Assembly: GCA_026261815.1 (NCBI GenBank)
Contig: JAMPIT010000583.1
Location: 2,542,001 to 2,606,000 of the forward strand
Direction: 5' to 3'
DNA: 64,000 nt
Source of the DNA: Monarcha castaneiventris obscurior
Lineage: Eukaryota; Chordata; Aves; Passeriformes; Monarchidae
Below, piece after piece: positions 61,946 through 64,000 of this stretch (the first letter of the stretch is position 1; each line of letters starts with the position of its first letter). The translations under genes were made by a program, and so were the position numbers. Below the pieces are notes generated by a model that searched no databases, was not told the DNA's origin, and saw nothing but the letters and a program-made list of their open reading frames with translations.

Positions 61946-63841
61946 ATATTTACAGGACTGATGCCTCCTGGCGTTTTCTATTTCTTATGTTTTTGGAACC
62001 AATCAAATTGAGGAGCTGGCAACTGCAATTTGCCCACAAAATTAAATTTAAAGGATTATAATTCCAGCTTTAAGCAGTGATTTGGCTGTATTGATGTGAA
62101 ACCACTACTCCCAGCTCTTGATTTCCACTGAATGATGACCATAGCATATCATAAATTCAATCAGGACAAAACAGAGTGGTTATCATAGAGAGGTTTTTTC
62201 ATGTTCACAGCCACTGAATAAAGCCTCAGCTATCAGAGCCAGCAATCAGGAAGATAACAAAAGGACCCTACACCAAATAACTGCTTCTGATGTGTGGGCC
62301 TGAAATAGTCTGCATTCCTCCCCAGCAGGGGAATTTTAAATGACAGGGTTTTCACCCAGGCAATTATGCTCAAGCAACGCACATACAGAATTACACATAG
62401 CCATCCATGATCCTGGGGGAACATGTAAGCACAGACTGAGTGTTTGCACACAGATTTTTGACTTGGGCACAGGCAAACATGTTCTTTTCTGACTGCTGTG
62501 CCAGAATCTGAAGGATCCTCTGCCAATCCAACCAAAAATTGTCTTCAGAGCCAGTCAGGGATCCCAGTGCCCAGCCGGGCATCCTGCACCAAATCCCACC
62601 CACGGGAGCAGCGTGTCCTAGGGAGGGACAGGCACTGTCCTGCTGCCCTGGCCAGGGTACAGAGGATTTGTGCTGCACACAGAGCTCTGAGGGGCTCCAG
62701 GGGATTCTAACCTATGGGATACTACCATGAGCTGGCAGGAAGGGGAAAAAAAACCCAGCTGATCACCCAACACAAAAAAAATCAAACACTTCCAGCTCTC
62801 TAAAACTAAGCAATGCCCAGAACCGGGTGTTGGAAAACACATCCCTGAATTTTTTTACTCAAGCTGAGCAGTTCAGCCTGATTTTCATACAGATTTGTGG
62901 TAGCGTGTATTCACATAAATATTTCATTACATGCGACTGTCAAATTTTAGGTAGGAAGAATACTGGTTTTGACTTATTCCTAGAGTTTCTTAGGCAGAAA
63001 ATCCTGTAGGTTCCTTATCTTTCAGCACTTTGGGTCTGAGGTTTGTGGTCTGGGTTGTTTACACAAGCAGCAAGCACAGGCGGGCAGTGACAGACTGTCA
63101 GCACGGCTTCAGGAATCAAACATGCAAAGGGAGAGCTTTGCTCTGTGCTGTCACATCCTGTCCCAACACATCCCCTGGCTCTCCTGGTGACCTCGACCAA
63201 GGAGTCCTGTGCTTTGGGAAATCCTCAGCCCTTCCACAAGTTTCTGAACGTCACTGGGCACCTAAGGCAGCACATTCCTTCCAGGCAAATTTCCTTTGCA
63301 CACTGGCATCTCTCAGAGCAGTTACTGCAGCTCCTGGGGTGAAATGCCACCCAGTTGTTCCAAAGACTTACCAGCAAACCAGGTAAAATGCAGTTGCAAA
63401 CTGCCACTACTTCCAGGTTACCCTATATGGGCTTTGTATTAAAACATGGATATTTAACAGTCTCCTTCCTACCCATCCTTCCTTCCACTGCCCATACAAT
63501 ACCCATATGTTGCCATATTTGCCTTTTTCCCATGTCACTGGCTCTTCCCTCTCAGGCTTATGCTTCTGACCTCCATCAGTTCCACTTGAAAACTTTTATT
63601 ACTGCACTAACCAACCTGTGCCCAAAGCTGGTTTTCCCTCTAAATTTTTTATCTTGATGAAACTTTTAACTATTGCAGTATGATATTGATGATCCCAATA
63701 TTCCAACCCTCATAAATAAGTTAACAAGAGTGTTCTGTTTATACTTCTATGTGTGTATACCAAAATACAAAGAGAGTTAAAAACAGAAATTGCATTTAAA
63801 ATTTGTCACATTAAATATATGGTGGCTCCTGGGCATCTCCA
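61946..63841. other. Non-coding stretch
   Basis: There is no supported gene. Short open frames on both strands overlap each other near 62233-62842 and 63015-63407 and carry no motif. No repeat family is recognised. Confidence 0.6.
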
Positions 63842-63848
63842 GACCAAC

Positions 63849-63903
63849 TAAAAAAAAATTTAAATGAAAGAAAAGGAAAAAAGAGAAGAAAAAGAGAAAA
63901 AAA
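63849..63903 (+). repeat. Purine-rich (A/G) tract
   Basis: Runs of A interspersed with G (gaaaagg, aagagaag, aaagag) make a nearly pyrimidine-free strand from about 63867 to 63903, with an A-run just before it. It is low-complexity sequence. Confidence 0.85.
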
Positions 63904-64000
63904 TTCTTTAAAAATACATGTGCTCAGGGTAGTGATGAAATCAGGATCCACAGAATACCTGGACAGAGCTGGTGCAAAGAGAATGGAGCCATCAAGCTCT

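Overview
The window reads as vertebrate nuclear DNA, most likely from a bird, possibly a songbird. It has AT-rich non-coding sequence with few CpGs, scattered A-runs, simple repeats, minisatellites and a few old SINE fragments that look like MIR/CORE-SINE. I see no Alu-, L1- or B1-like elements and no intact transposon, and a low repeat load suits an avian genome. The bird assignment is inference, because no diagnostic CR1 tail was found. Nothing looks prokaryotic, viral or organellar: there are no operons, no ribosome-binding-site-led gene strings, no CRISPR array and no rRNA or tRNA.

I cannot identify any protein-coding gene with confidence. The open frames are short, overlap on both strands and carry no family motif I recognise. 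The best coding signals are short frames bounded by good splice-site consensus, mostly on the minus strand between about 48.8 kb and 5.2 kb. Many can be joined in compatible phase, but one required link is missing, one piece is a MIR fragment, and equally good plus-strand exons can be found by eye. I therefore list only the strongest as low-confidence candidates. The window is best described as intergenic or intronic DNA.

Layout: 1-6.1 kb is unique sequence with small local duplications and a striking 304-bp perfect direct repeat (2823-3126 and 5807-6110). 6.1-13.4 kb is plain non-coding DNA. 13.4-15.5 kb holds an LTR-like, hairpin-bearing segment, a CpG-rich plus-strand exon candidate, an AT-rich block with two perfect octamer motifs, a small tandem repeat and a GC hairpin. 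22.1-25 kb holds the best minus-strand exon candidate, a MIR fragment, a diverged repeat pair and a GC-rich block. 28.7-30.4 kb is a large 19-bp minisatellite of about 79 copies, the dominant feature of the window, and it creates many spurious open frames. 30.4-45 kb is plain sequence with weak exon candidates. 45.0 kb has a pure (AAT)22 microsatellite. 51.4-52.5 kb has a MIR-like fragment, a 27-bp minisatellite and a hairpin. The remainder to 64 kb is non-coding apart from a MIR fragment near 61.9 kb and a purine-rich tract at the right end.
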